In this document: in pieces, positions 1-8,107 of the stretch
Layout: each line of letters opens with the position of its first letter
Numbering within the stretch: position 1 is the stretch's first letter
Origin: Niabella agricola
Lineage (GTDB): Bacteria; Bacteroidota; Bacteroidia; Chitinophagales; Chitinophagaceae
Reading direction: 5' to 3'
Assembly: GCF_021538615.1 (NCBI RefSeq)
Contig: NZ_JAJHIZ010000003.1
Coordinates: 4,526,001 to 4,590,000, forward strand
Length of the DNA stretch: 64,000 bases
The notes under the pieces: model-generated
What the model saw: the letters and a program-made list of their open reading frames with translations, nothing else
Databases searched by the model: none
What the model was told of the DNA's origin: nothing
Program-made: the position numbers and the translations under genes

Positions 1-2
1 CA

Positions 3-2840
3 ATGAAAATGAAATCAGGAATAGATCGGGCAGGCTGCATGATTGCGACATCTGGCCTCAGAATTGGATTGCTGTTGTTTGGTGGCTTCTTCTGGAATGC
101 AGCGCAGGCACAATCGGTTCAGTATGATGTAAATCCCGATTCTTCGGTGAGAGTAGCCTATGGCACGCTTTCCAAAGATCAGAGCAATGCTGCTATATCA
201 AGCGTTACCGGCTCAGCATTGAAGAAAATGCAGACCGCAACGTTAACCAATGCACTGGCGGGAAAACTTACCGGGCTAACGGTTATGAACACCGGAGCTG
301 CACCGGGCTTTGATGATCCTTCTATTTTGATCCGCGGTCAGCATACCAGCCTGAACAACGGGATTTTGCTGATTGTTGACGGCATCCAGGTAAATAGCAT
401 CAGCTTCTTATCGCCAGATGAAATTGAAAGTGTATCTGTATTGAAAGATGCTGCTGCTGTGGCCATGTACGGAGCAAGGGGTGGGAACGGAGTACTGCTG
501 GTAACGACAAAAAGAGGTGCCATTTCAGACAAACCGCAGATTGCACTGAGCCTGCGGTATGGTGTACAGTCGCCAACCCAATTGCCCCAAATGGCGTCCT
601 CCTATGATTTTGCACGCCTGTACAATGAAGCCCTGCAAAACGACGGTATACCCGCTTTATATACCGATGCACAATTGGAGGGCTACCGCCTGAAACGAGA
701 TCCCTACCGGCACCCGGATGTAAACTGGTTGGATGAGATTCTGCGGAAGCAGGCGCCCATCCAGGATTATACAGTCAGCTTTAACGGCGGAAACCAGACG
801 GCAAAATATTTTGTGATGCTCGGATACCTGAACAACCAGGGATTGTATGCGCATACAGACGGTGAGCACAATGCCAATATCGGATACAACCAATTAAACC
901 TGCGCGCTAACCTGGATGTGAACCTTACTAAAACACTTTCTGCACAAGTGGGGATCGGTGGTAATATACAGGACCGGAAATTTCCTCCTGTTGCTACGGC
1001 TACGTTCTGGCAAAATATGCTCACCTATGCGCCCAACCTGTACCCGGCCATGACACCAGAAGGAAACATTACGGGAACAGCCGCCTTCCCTTCCAATCCC
1101 CTGGGCGATCTGTTAAAAAGGGGATACCAGTCGCGGCACGACCGGAACATCCAGATGAATGTTCGTGTTACACAAAAGCTGGATTTTATCACCAGCGGCC
1201 TGAACGTGTTTGGCGCCGTTTTATTTGATAACCTGTTGCAGAACCGGTATGATAAGACCCGTACCTATGCTTATTACGAGCCCATTTGGACAACGGGGGC
1301 TGGTGGCCAGGATTCTATGTATTACCTGCAGCGGAGTCTGGATACGGATCTTACCGTTGTTACCGGTGGCGATTATGAAAACAACCGGCTGATCTTTCAG
1401 GGAGGACTGGACTACGGACGCCGGTTCGGGAAGCACCAGCTGGGAGGAATGCTGTTCTTCCAGCAGGACAAATATACCGTGCTGGGTAACGCTTCTCCCT
1501 TTGCCATGCAGAACCTGGCGGGACGCCTGATGTATAGTTATAAGGACAAATATTTTGTCGAGGGGGTATTCTCTTACAGTGGTCTGGAGAATTATGCACC
1601 GGGCAGGCGCTTTGGCTTTTTTCCAGCATTATCGGCAGGATGGCTGCTGCATAAAGAATCGTTCCTGCAAAATACCGCCTGGATCAACTACCTGAAATTA
1701 CGCGCCTCCGCAGGAGGTGTAGGAAACGACAGGGGCGCACCACGGTTTAATTACAACCAGTACTGGGGCGTTGCCAGCAGCCAGGGTTATTATTTCGGAA
1801 CGGGACAAAGCTGGTACAACGGACTGGTGCAGCTCGCCATGGCCAATCCGGATATTACCTGGGAGCGGGCCATGATCTATAACCTGGGTATGGATGCTTC
1901 CCTGTTCAACAACCGGCTAAACCTTACTGCAGATGTATTTAAAGAAAACAGGAAGGATATACTGGTAGATCTGTCTGCTACCGGTTCTGCATTGGCGGGA
2001 TATACTTCGGGCCGGATGGCTAATTTAGCGCGGGTGGACAATGCAGGAGCCGAAATAGCAGCTGCTTACCGGAAAGACGCCGGGCCCTTAAATTATTACT
2101 TTGGAGGACAGTTCTCCTATGCCCGCAATACCATTAAAGAAAGCTGGGAAGCACCCAAAAAGGAGGCCTACAGTTACCGGCAGGGACATCCGGTAGGTCA
2201 GTATTTCGGTCTTGAGGCCATCGGCTATTTTAAAGATGAAAGCGATATTGCTTCAAGCCCTTTACAAACATTTTCGATTGTTGCTCCTGGCGACCTGAAG
2301 TATAAGGACCAGAACAATGACGGTATTATTGATGCTAACGATCAGATAGCCATCGGGAAACAAAATTATCCGGAGATTAACTACGGGTTTCAAACCGGCA
2401 TATCGTATAAAAATATTTACGTGGATCTGTTCTTCCAGGGCGTAGCCGATAAAAGCGTATACCTGAACGGTTACTTATTTCAGCCGTTTATAAATAATAC
2501 CAATATCCTCGACTGGGCGGTTGAAGGGCACTGGACACCGCAAACGCATACTACGGCCACTTATCCGCGGCTGACCACTCAGGCTAATCCCAATAACTAC
2601 CAGGCATCTACCTTCTGGGTTCGCCGTGCTGATTTCATCCGGTTAAGGAATGCGGAACTGAGTTACAGGTTACCGGTAAGCCTGGTGAAGCAGGTTGGAA
2701 TGGAACAGGCCAAAATATTTGTAAGCGGAATGAACCTGGTTACCTGGGATAACCTGGCGGTGGATGTGGATCCGGAAATGCTAGGGCAAGGGTATCCCGT
2801 ACTAAAATCCTGGTCGGCAGGTATTATGGTCAAATTTTAA
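3..2840 (+). CDS. SusC-like TonB-dependent outer-membrane receptor, short N-terminus
   Basis: Outer-membrane active importer of oligosaccharides, energised by TonB and paired with the SusD lipoprotein 12 nt downstream. The 945-residue product has a hydrophobic signal segment (about residues 20-36, ending AQA), then goes almost directly into the plug domain (SSVTGSAL, LAGKLTGL, IRGQ, VDGIQV, SVLKDAAAVAMYGARGGNGV at about 65-160) and a long beta-barrel ending in an aromatic residue (VKF). The roughly 90-residue carboxypeptidase-like domain that most SusC proteins carry before the plug is absent. The ATG lies 2 nt inside the window edge, so upstream control elements are not visible and a longer start cannot be wholly excluded, although the signal peptide supports this one. 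First gene of the glycan locus. Confidence 0.9.
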   Translation: MKMKSGIDRAGCMIATSGLRIGLLLFGGFFWNAAQAQSVQYDVNPDSSVRVAYGTLSKDQSNAAISSVTGSALKKMQTATLTNALAGKLTGLTVMNTGAAPGFDDPSILIRGQHTSLNNGILLIVDGIQVNSISFLSPDEIESVSVLKDAAAVAMYGARGGNGVLLVTTKRGAISDKPQIALSLRYGVQSPTQLPQMASSYDFARLYNEALQNDGIPALYTDAQLEGYRLKRDPYRHPDVNWLDEILRKQAPIQDYTVSFNGGNQTAKYFVMLGYLNNQGLYAHTDGEHNANIGYNQLNLRANLDVNLTKTLSAQVGIGGNIQDRKFPPVATATFWQNMLTYAPNLYPAMTPEGNITGTAAFPSNPLGDLLKRGYQSRHDRNIQMNVRVTQKLDFITSGLNVFGAVLFDNLLQNRYDKTRTYAYYEPIWTTGAGGQDSMYYLQRSLDTDLTVVTGGDYENNRLIFQGGLDYGRRFGKHQLGGMLFFQQDKYTVLGNASPFAMQNLAGRLMYSYKDKYFVEGVFSYSGLENYAPGRRFGFFPALSAGWLLHKESFLQNTAWINYLKLRASAGGVGNDRGAPRFNYNQYWGVASSQGYYFGTGQSWYNGLVQLAMANPDITWERAMIYNLGMDASLFNNRLNLTADVFKENRKDILVDLSATGSALAGYTSGRMANLARVDNAGAEIAAAYRKDAGPLNYYFGGQFSYARNTIKESWEAPKKEAYSYRQGHPVGQYFGLEAIGYFKDESDIASSPLQTFSIVAPGDLKYKDQNNDGIIDANDQIAIGKQNYPEINYGFQTGISYKNIYVDLFFQGVADKSVYLNGYLFQPFINNTNILDWAVEGHWTPQTHTTATYPRLTTQANPNNYQASTFWVRRADFIRLRNAELSYRLPVSLVKQVGMEQAKIFVSGMNLVTWDNLAVDVDPEMLGQGYPVLKSWSAGIMVKF

Positions 2841-2852
2841 AACGGACAACGA

Positions 2853-4574
2853 ATGAAAGCAATAACAATAAAACCCGTTTGGATCAGCTGCCTGGTGCTG
2901 CTGGTGATCATGGTAAACAGCAGCTGTAAAAAGTTTTTAGACCGTGAGATAGAATCTAATTACAAGGAAGATGAGGTGTTTGTGAATTATGACCGGATGC
3001 AGCAGGCAGGCATTGGCGTATATGCATTCCTGTATAATCGCTTTGGTTTTCAGCGGATCGATAATGCGATGTTGGCTGCTGCCTGCGATGAGGCAGATCA
3101 TGCGATACCTGCATCCGCCATCCAAAAATACAATACCGGCACCTGGACGGCCGTTTCCAACCCCGAAGATTGCTGGAGTTTTTTTTACCAGGGTATCCGC
3201 AGGGCCAACCTGTTCTTGGAGCAGTCGGTAAACTATAAACAGATTATCTACCGCGATACGCTGGATCCTGCCAACAAAAGCAGTTATGAGGCCAATGTAA
3301 AAGACATTGCCTGGTTGCGGGCAGAAGTGCGCTTGTTACGCGCCCTGTATTATTTCGAGCTTATCAAACGGTATGGTGGTGTGCCGCTGGTAGATAAGTC
3401 TACTTATACTGATGCGCAACTGAAACTGTTTAAACGGAAAACATTTGAAGAGTGTACCGAATTTATAAAGGCTGAATGTGATAGTGTCTATCCACAGTTA
3501 AAGGATACCTGGGTCGGTTTCTCCTCCGAGAAATGGCGGGGAAGGATCACCCAGGGGGTGGCGCTGGCATTAAAGGCCCGCCTGTTATTGTATGCCGCCA
3601 GTCCATTAAATAATCCTTCAGGTGATCTTGCAAAATGGATTGCCGCAGCAAAGGCTGCGCATGATGTAATTGCCCTGGGTAAATATGGCTTGCATAACAG
3701 CTATAGCGGGCTGTTTCGTCTGGGCAATGGTGCTGATGGCAATACAGAAGTGATCTTTGCCATACAGGGCTGGGCCCGCAACGATTTTGAGCGGATGAAC
3801 TACCCGGTGGGCTACAGCCAGGGCGGCCAGGGCAGTACCTGCCCGTCTCAAAACCTGGTAGACGCCTATGAAATGAAGGCCACCGGTATGATGATCGGCG
3901 AACCCGGATCTGGTTATGACCCGACCAATCCTTATGCCGGAAGAGACCCACGTTTGGGTATGTCGATCCTTACCAATAATACTGCTTTTAAAGGACGCCC
4001 CGTTGAAGCCTGGGCAGGTGGACTGGACGGTTTGGGGAAACTGAATGCTACAACAACGGGATATTACTTACGGAAGTTCATAGACGAAGGCCTGGATCTG
4101 GAGAAAAATACCAGTAGCGTTCATACCTGGATCCTGTTCCGGTATGCAGAAATATTGTTGGATTATGCCGAGGCTATGAATGAAGCCTATGGTCCGGAAG
4201 CTGCCAGTGGTTATTCCATGACAGCAAAGGCGGCGGTGGATCGTGTGCGGCAACGACCCGGTGTTGGCCTGCCCCTGCTGCCTCCCGGTCTTTCCAAAGA
4301 AGAGATGCGGGCACGTATCCGTAACGAGCGCAGGGTAGAGCTGGCATTTGAAGAGCATCGCTTTTTTGATGTACGCAGATGGAAGATTGCGGAGCTGACG
4401 GAGAACCTGCCGCTGATGGCTATGCAGGTTATAAAGACACCGGAAGGTACATTCAACTACCTGGTACGGAAAGCAGAAGACCGGGTCTTTCAGCCGCGTA
4501 TGTACTGGTATCCCATCCCGGAACAGGAAGTACTAAAGAGCGAAGGAAATCTTGCACAAAGTCCCGGCTGGTAA
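2853..4574 (+). CDS. SusD/RagB-like glycan-binding lipoprotein
   Basis: Surface lipoprotein that captures oligosaccharides and acts as the lid of the SusC barrel. The 573-residue product begins with a lipoprotein signal (hydrophobic stretch, then SSCKK, Cys at about residue 25). It has family features: FLDREIES after the Cys, helical TPR-like repeats in the N-terminal half with AEVRLLRALYYFELIKRYGG near residue 160, and the C-terminal RNERRVELAFEEHRFFDVRRW signature near 490-510. It starts 12 nt after the susC stop, which is the usual SusCD coupling. Length is typical. The glycan bound cannot be read from sequence. Confidence 0.95.
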   Translation: MKAITIKPVWISCLVLLVIMVNSSCKKFLDREIESNYKEDEVFVNYDRMQQAGIGVYAFLYNRFGFQRIDNAMLAAACDEADHAIPASAIQKYNTGTWTAVSNPEDCWSFFYQGIRRANLFLEQSVNYKQIIYRDTLDPANKSSYEANVKDIAWLRAEVRLLRALYYFELIKRYGGVPLVDKSTYTDAQLKLFKRKTFEECTEFIKAECDSVYPQLKDTWVGFSSEKWRGRITQGVALALKARLLLYAASPLNNPSGDLAKWIAAAKAAHDVIALGKYGLHNSYSGLFRLGNGADGNTEVIFAIQGWARNDFERMNYPVGYSQGGQGSTCPSQNLVDAYEMKATGMMIGEPGSGYDPTNPYAGRDPRLGMSILTNNTAFKGRPVEAWAGGLDGLGKLNATTTGYYLRKFIDEGLDLEKNTSSVHTWILFRYAEILLDYAEAMNEAYGPEAASGYSMTAKAAVDRVRQRPGVGLPLLPPGLSKEEMRARIRNERRVELAFEEHRFFDVRRWKIAELTENLPLMAMQVIKTPEGTFNYLVRKAEDRVFQPRMYWYPIPEQEVLKSEGNLAQSPGW

Positions 4575-4684
4575 CTTCATTTTCAAAATATCCTGTTTTT
4601 GAAATAACCACTAAAAATGCTGCATACTCAAAAGAATGATTATTCAATCTGTTCCATGTGGCTGAAAACAATAAAAAGTAATAC

Positions 4685-6292
4685 ATGAAAAGAATATATC
4701 TTATACTCTTTCTTGGTTTGAACCTGGTATGGTTGGTTATGGCCTGCAATAAGGCGCTTACATTTCCTGAAGGCGGTAGCTTGCCCTTACCGGAACTGGA
4801 AGGTGCTACCGCCCGGTTGCATTGGGTAGGCCCCCGCTATAAGGTAGCAGTGCAGGCCGCTATAAAGGATGGGGAGGGCATACAGAAAGTGCGCATGCGG
4901 AATGGCGAATGGTTGCTTGATACCGTTTTCGATGTAAGCAACCAGCAGGTATTTTCGATAAGGGATAGTTTCCTGGTGCCAAAAGATGTGAACCCTACAC
5001 AACATGTTTTGGAGTTCCAGATCACAAATAGCAGGGGAGGTCTGATCAAAAAATATGTAACGGTGGAAGATCTTTCTTCGGAAAATCTTATTCCGGGTTA
5101 TAATCCAGACGAGTTGCCGCCGGATATCCAGGTGGTAAAACCGACCGTAACCAAATTTCTCGGCTTTTCAACTGCTCCCATTAAAGTAGATGTTGAAGCC
5201 ACTATCAAAGACCTGGAAATTGACAATATAGAGCTCAAGCTATGGGGCGAGACGGCAGATGGCCAGCCGGTGGAGTTCTATGAAAAGATTGTACCTGCTG
5301 ACGATGCTGCAAAAAAACAATATACATTGATAAAGACCTTCGAGTTGCCGGCTGGTAAGCCCGGGTTGTACCAATACGTCATCCGTTCCACCGATGCGAG
5401 CGGCAACAAAAAAACGGTGGGAGGTGAGGTGAGTGTAGGATATATAGATCGCCTTTATTTATCCGATGCGCAGCATGCAGGGGAAGTAACAGCACAGGGA
5501 TACGATCAGGCTGGAGGTTGCAGGGGAATCGGAACCATCTACTCGATGAAAAAACAGGGCACCAACACCTTTCTTATCGATTACTATTATCCCGCTTCAG
5601 GTGCAGAAAATATCCGGTTCATCGCATTCATGGGCAACGATAAGCCGTTTAACAATACGGGCGGCACCCAGGCCGGGATCAATTATACCCTGGATGGAGG
5701 AAATGTGATCGGCTCAAGCTCGGCTACACCGGGCACGCTTACCGTTAACCTGCAGGAGGCCGGCTTTAAGCTTCCGGCAACACAGAAGGGTTATTATCAT
5801 ATTAGTGTTGATATGACAAAGCGTACAATAACCGCCACACCGTATACACCCACATTGCCGGTAGATGCCGTAAAGTACCCGGGATGGTCCGATGCCAGCC
5901 CCTGGCCGTATCTTGCTGTAACGGGACCCACTGTAGCAGGTAGTGCGGGCGGCTGGACGGAAGCGACTACGTCGCCGAAGTTAATAAGGGATCCTGATAA
6001 TAAATATCTATTCAGCGGCAGCTTTCAAACCACCGGTGGTTCTTCAAACATGAGTCTGAATGCGCCCTTGGCGGCCTTGAGCGGGGATGTATGGGGCAAG
6101 GGATGGTTCCGGCTGGCGGCAGCCCGTGCGGCTATGAAAGATGATTATAGTGATCTGATTACCACGGTGGGCGCGGTAGGTGCCAGCTCCGGCGGCGCCA
6201 ACTGGGGTTTTTCCACCAGTCCCGCCGGTACCTATAAAGCTTCGTATGATCTGGTATTGCAGCGGTTCCGGATTGTTAGAACCGGGAATTAA
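4685..6292 (+). CDS. SusE/SusF-like surface glycan-binding lipoprotein
   Basis: The 535-residue product has a lipoprotein signal peptide (LVMACNK, Cys at about 21), followed by two Ig/FN3-like beta-sandwich segments (about 35-130 and 150-255) and a C-terminal region with SusE/SusF character (glycine- and threonine-rich strands, about 270-535). SusE/F proteins sit on the cell surface, are not enzymes, and bind the polymer for the SusCD pair. The position right after susD supports this role. The 110-nt gap after susD is the largest in the first part of the operon and shows no clear terminator. Sequence conservation in this class is low, so the call rests mainly on position, lipoprotein signal and domain style. 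Confidence 0.7.
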   Translation: MKRIYLILFLGLNLVWLVMACNKALTFPEGGSLPLPELEGATARLHWVGPRYKVAVQAAIKDGEGIQKVRMRNGEWLLDTVFDVSNQQVFSIRDSFLVPKDVNPTQHVLEFQITNSRGGLIKKYVTVEDLSSENLIPGYNPDELPPDIQVVKPTVTKFLGFSTAPIKVDVEATIKDLEIDNIELKLWGETADGQPVEFYEKIVPADDAAKKQYTLIKTFELPAGKPGLYQYVIRSTDASGNKKTVGGEVSVGYIDRLYLSDAQHAGEVTAQGYDQAGGCRGIGTIYSMKKQGTNTFLIDYYYPASGAENIRFIAFMGNDKPFNNTGGTQAGINYTLDGGNVIGSSSATPGTLTVNLQEAGFKLPATQKGYYHISVDMTKRTITATPYTPTLPVDAVKYPGWSDASPWPYLAVTGPTVAGSAGGWTEATTSPKLIRDPDNKYLFSGSFQTTGGSSNMSLNAPLAALSGDVWGKGWFRLAAARAAMKDDYSDLITTVGAVGASSGGANWGFSTSPAGTYKASYDLVLQRFRIVRTGN

Positions 6293-6300
6293 AAGGGGCA

Positions 6301-6459
6301 ATGGTGGTTCCTGCTGATGCGCCTGCGCTCGTGCGGCCGGAAACGAGTTTCGCTGATATAAATGCAGATAAAGGCGGAAGAGCCATCGGGGAGAGCCATA
6401 TGTTTGATGACGATGGTGTGCCGCGCAATCCTAAACAATGTGATTACCTGAATGTATAA
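6301..6459 (+). CDS. Small ORF of unknown function (52 aa), possible gene remnant
   Basis: An uninterrupted ATG-to-TAA frame fills almost the whole space between the SusE/F-like gene (8 nt before) and the GH30 gene (3 nt after). An AAGGGG stretch precedes the ATG. The product is acidic and polar, has no signal peptide or membrane segment, and ends in a segment with DDDGVPRNP. That segment recalls the DDEGVP motif of TldD/PmbA proteases, but not enough to assign it. It could be the tail of a lost gene that became fused to a start codon, or a real small protein coupled to its neighbours. I do not recognise a family. Confidence 0.35.
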   Translation: MVVPADAPALVRPETSFADINADKGGRAIGESHMFDDDGVPRNPKQCDYLNV

Positions 6460-6462
6460 TCG

Positions 6463-8085
6463 ATGAAATATTTTAAGAACCGATCAATATTCAAACAAGC
6501 AATAAAAACAATCGTAAAAAAAGCCGGATGTGCCTTTGTACTGACCCATATGTTATCATTGCTATGGGCCTGTGATAAAAAACCTCCGGGGACCACGCCC
6601 GTCGCTGCTCCTCCGGGAAAAATAATTGTAACGCTTTATCCCTCACAGGAGCAACAAACGATACACAGCTTTGGCGCTTCCGATTGCTGGACGGCAAAAT
6701 TTGTGGGCAACTGGCAGGATGAACAGAAGAAGAACAAAATAGCCGACCTGCTTTTCAGCATGGATACCTTAAAAGATGGAAGTCCCGAAGGTATTGCTCT
6801 TTCCCTGTGGCGCTTCAACATCGGCGGCGGAAGTTTTGAACAGGGTGCTGCAAGCAATATAAAGGACGAATGGCGGAGGGAGGAATGTTTTATGAATGCC
6901 GATGGCTCTTATGATTGGAGCAGGCAACAGGGGCAGCAGTGGTTTTTGGAAGCAGCAAAAAAAAGGGGTGTTGCCTATACGCTGGGTTTCTCGCTGACGC
7001 CCCCTGTTTTTATGACACAGAACGGAAAAGCGTATAATGCTACCGGTGGTACGCGGATGAACATAAAAGAAGGAATGATGGATGCTTATGCCGATTTTTT
7101 AGTAAAGGTAGCGGGTCATTTCAATTTCGATTTTCTGAGCCCGGTAAATGAGCCCCAATGGAAATGGGGGAAGGCCGACGGCGCCAGCCAGGAAGGTACA
7201 CAGGCCGTCAATACAGAGATCGCTGCGCTGGTAAAGGCCACCGCACCAAAGATGGGAAATACGAATGCAAAGATCGTGGTGGGTGAAGCAGGGCAGTGGG
7301 ATTATATATTTGGTAAAAATGAAGAAGGCTGCGGCGATCAGGCCCGCCAGTTTTTTAAACCGGGAACACCGATCTATATCGGCGATCTGCCGCAGGTGGC
7401 CGGCATTATTTCAGCGCACAGCTATTTCACCACCTGTCCTGACGCGGCAGCCATTGCAACCCGGCAACAGGTGCGCGCTGTGGCCGAAGAACTGAAGCCT
7501 TTGCAAATATGGCAAACGGAGTTTGGTATCCTGGGTAATATCTGCAATCAGTACAGTGGTGCACCGCGTAATACGGGAATCGATTATGGCCTCTATGTGG
7601 CCAAAGTGATCCATCAGGACCTCACCGTTGCCAATGCCACATCCTGGCAGTGGTGGCTGGCCATGAGCCCCTATGATTACAGTGATGCGCTGGTATATAT
7701 CAATACGCCCTCGGGTAAAACAGATGTGCCGGGTTGTAAAACAGACGGCATTGTTTCGGACTCAAAGCAACTTTGGGCTTTCGGTAATTTTGCGCGTTTT
7801 GTGCGGCCGGGAATGAAACGGATCGCAACGGCGCAATCCGGAAAACAGGGGAGCGAAAATATCCTGGTATCGGCCTATAAAGATAGCAATGTAAAGAAGA
7901 TGGTGGTGGTATTGATTAACCCGCAGGACCGGGAAGAGGTGGTGCAACTGAATGGTATGGCGGATCAGCTGCTTGACATCTATACGACAAACCATACACA
8001 GAATCTGAAACATTCGGTGTCAAAGCCGCGTGAACTGCGGCTCGCGTCAAAGTCAGTAACAACTGTAACCGGAATCTACAGGTAA
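6463..8085 (+). CDS. GH30-family glycoside hydrolase (endo-beta-1,6-galactanase-like), lipoprotein
   Basis: Retaining glycoside hydrolase with a (beta/alpha)8 barrel and a small beta side domain. The 540-residue product has a lipoprotein-like signal (LLWACDKK, Cys37). An opening GASD motif (about 71-74) and SLWRFNIGGG are followed by the acid/base Glu in SPVNEPQW (E230) and the nucleophile Glu in IWQTEFG (E353). This layout fits the O-glycosyl hydrolase family 30 group that includes fungal endo-beta-1,6-galactanases. The C-terminal ~90 residues form the usual beta domain. It lies in the glycan operon, 22 nt before a GH2 gene. Substrate is uncertain: beta-1,6-galactan is the best-known one for relatives, but bacterial members vary. 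Confidence 0.8.
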   Translation: MKYFKNRSIFKQAIKTIVKKAGCAFVLTHMLSLLWACDKKPPGTTPVAAPPGKIIVTLYPSQEQQTIHSFGASDCWTAKFVGNWQDEQKKNKIADLLFSMDTLKDGSPEGIALSLWRFNIGGGSFEQGAASNIKDEWRREECFMNADGSYDWSRQQGQQWFLEAAKKRGVAYTLGFSLTPPVFMTQNGKAYNATGGTRMNIKEGMMDAYADFLVKVAGHFNFDFLSPVNEPQWKWGKADGASQEGTQAVNTEIAALVKATAPKMGNTNAKIVVGEAGQWDYIFGKNEEGCGDQARQFFKPGTPIYIGDLPQVAGIISAHSYFTTCPDAAAIATRQQVRAVAEELKPLQIWQTEFGILGNICNQYSGAPRNTGIDYGLYVAKVIHQDLTVANATSWQWWLAMSPYDYSDALVYINTPSGKTDVPGCKTDGIVSDSKQLWAFGNFARFVRPGMKRIATAQSGKQGSENILVSAYKDSNVKKMVVVLINPQDREEVVQLNGMADQLLDIYTTNHTQNLKHSVSKPRELRLASKSVTTVTGIYR

Positions 8086-8107
8086 TAATATAAAAGTTTC
8101 TGAGCAG

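Noticed and set aside
6301..6459. Assignment of the small ORF to TldD/PmbA
   Set aside because: Only a six-residue resemblance (DDDGVP); the metal-binding motif and the rest of the fold are absent.
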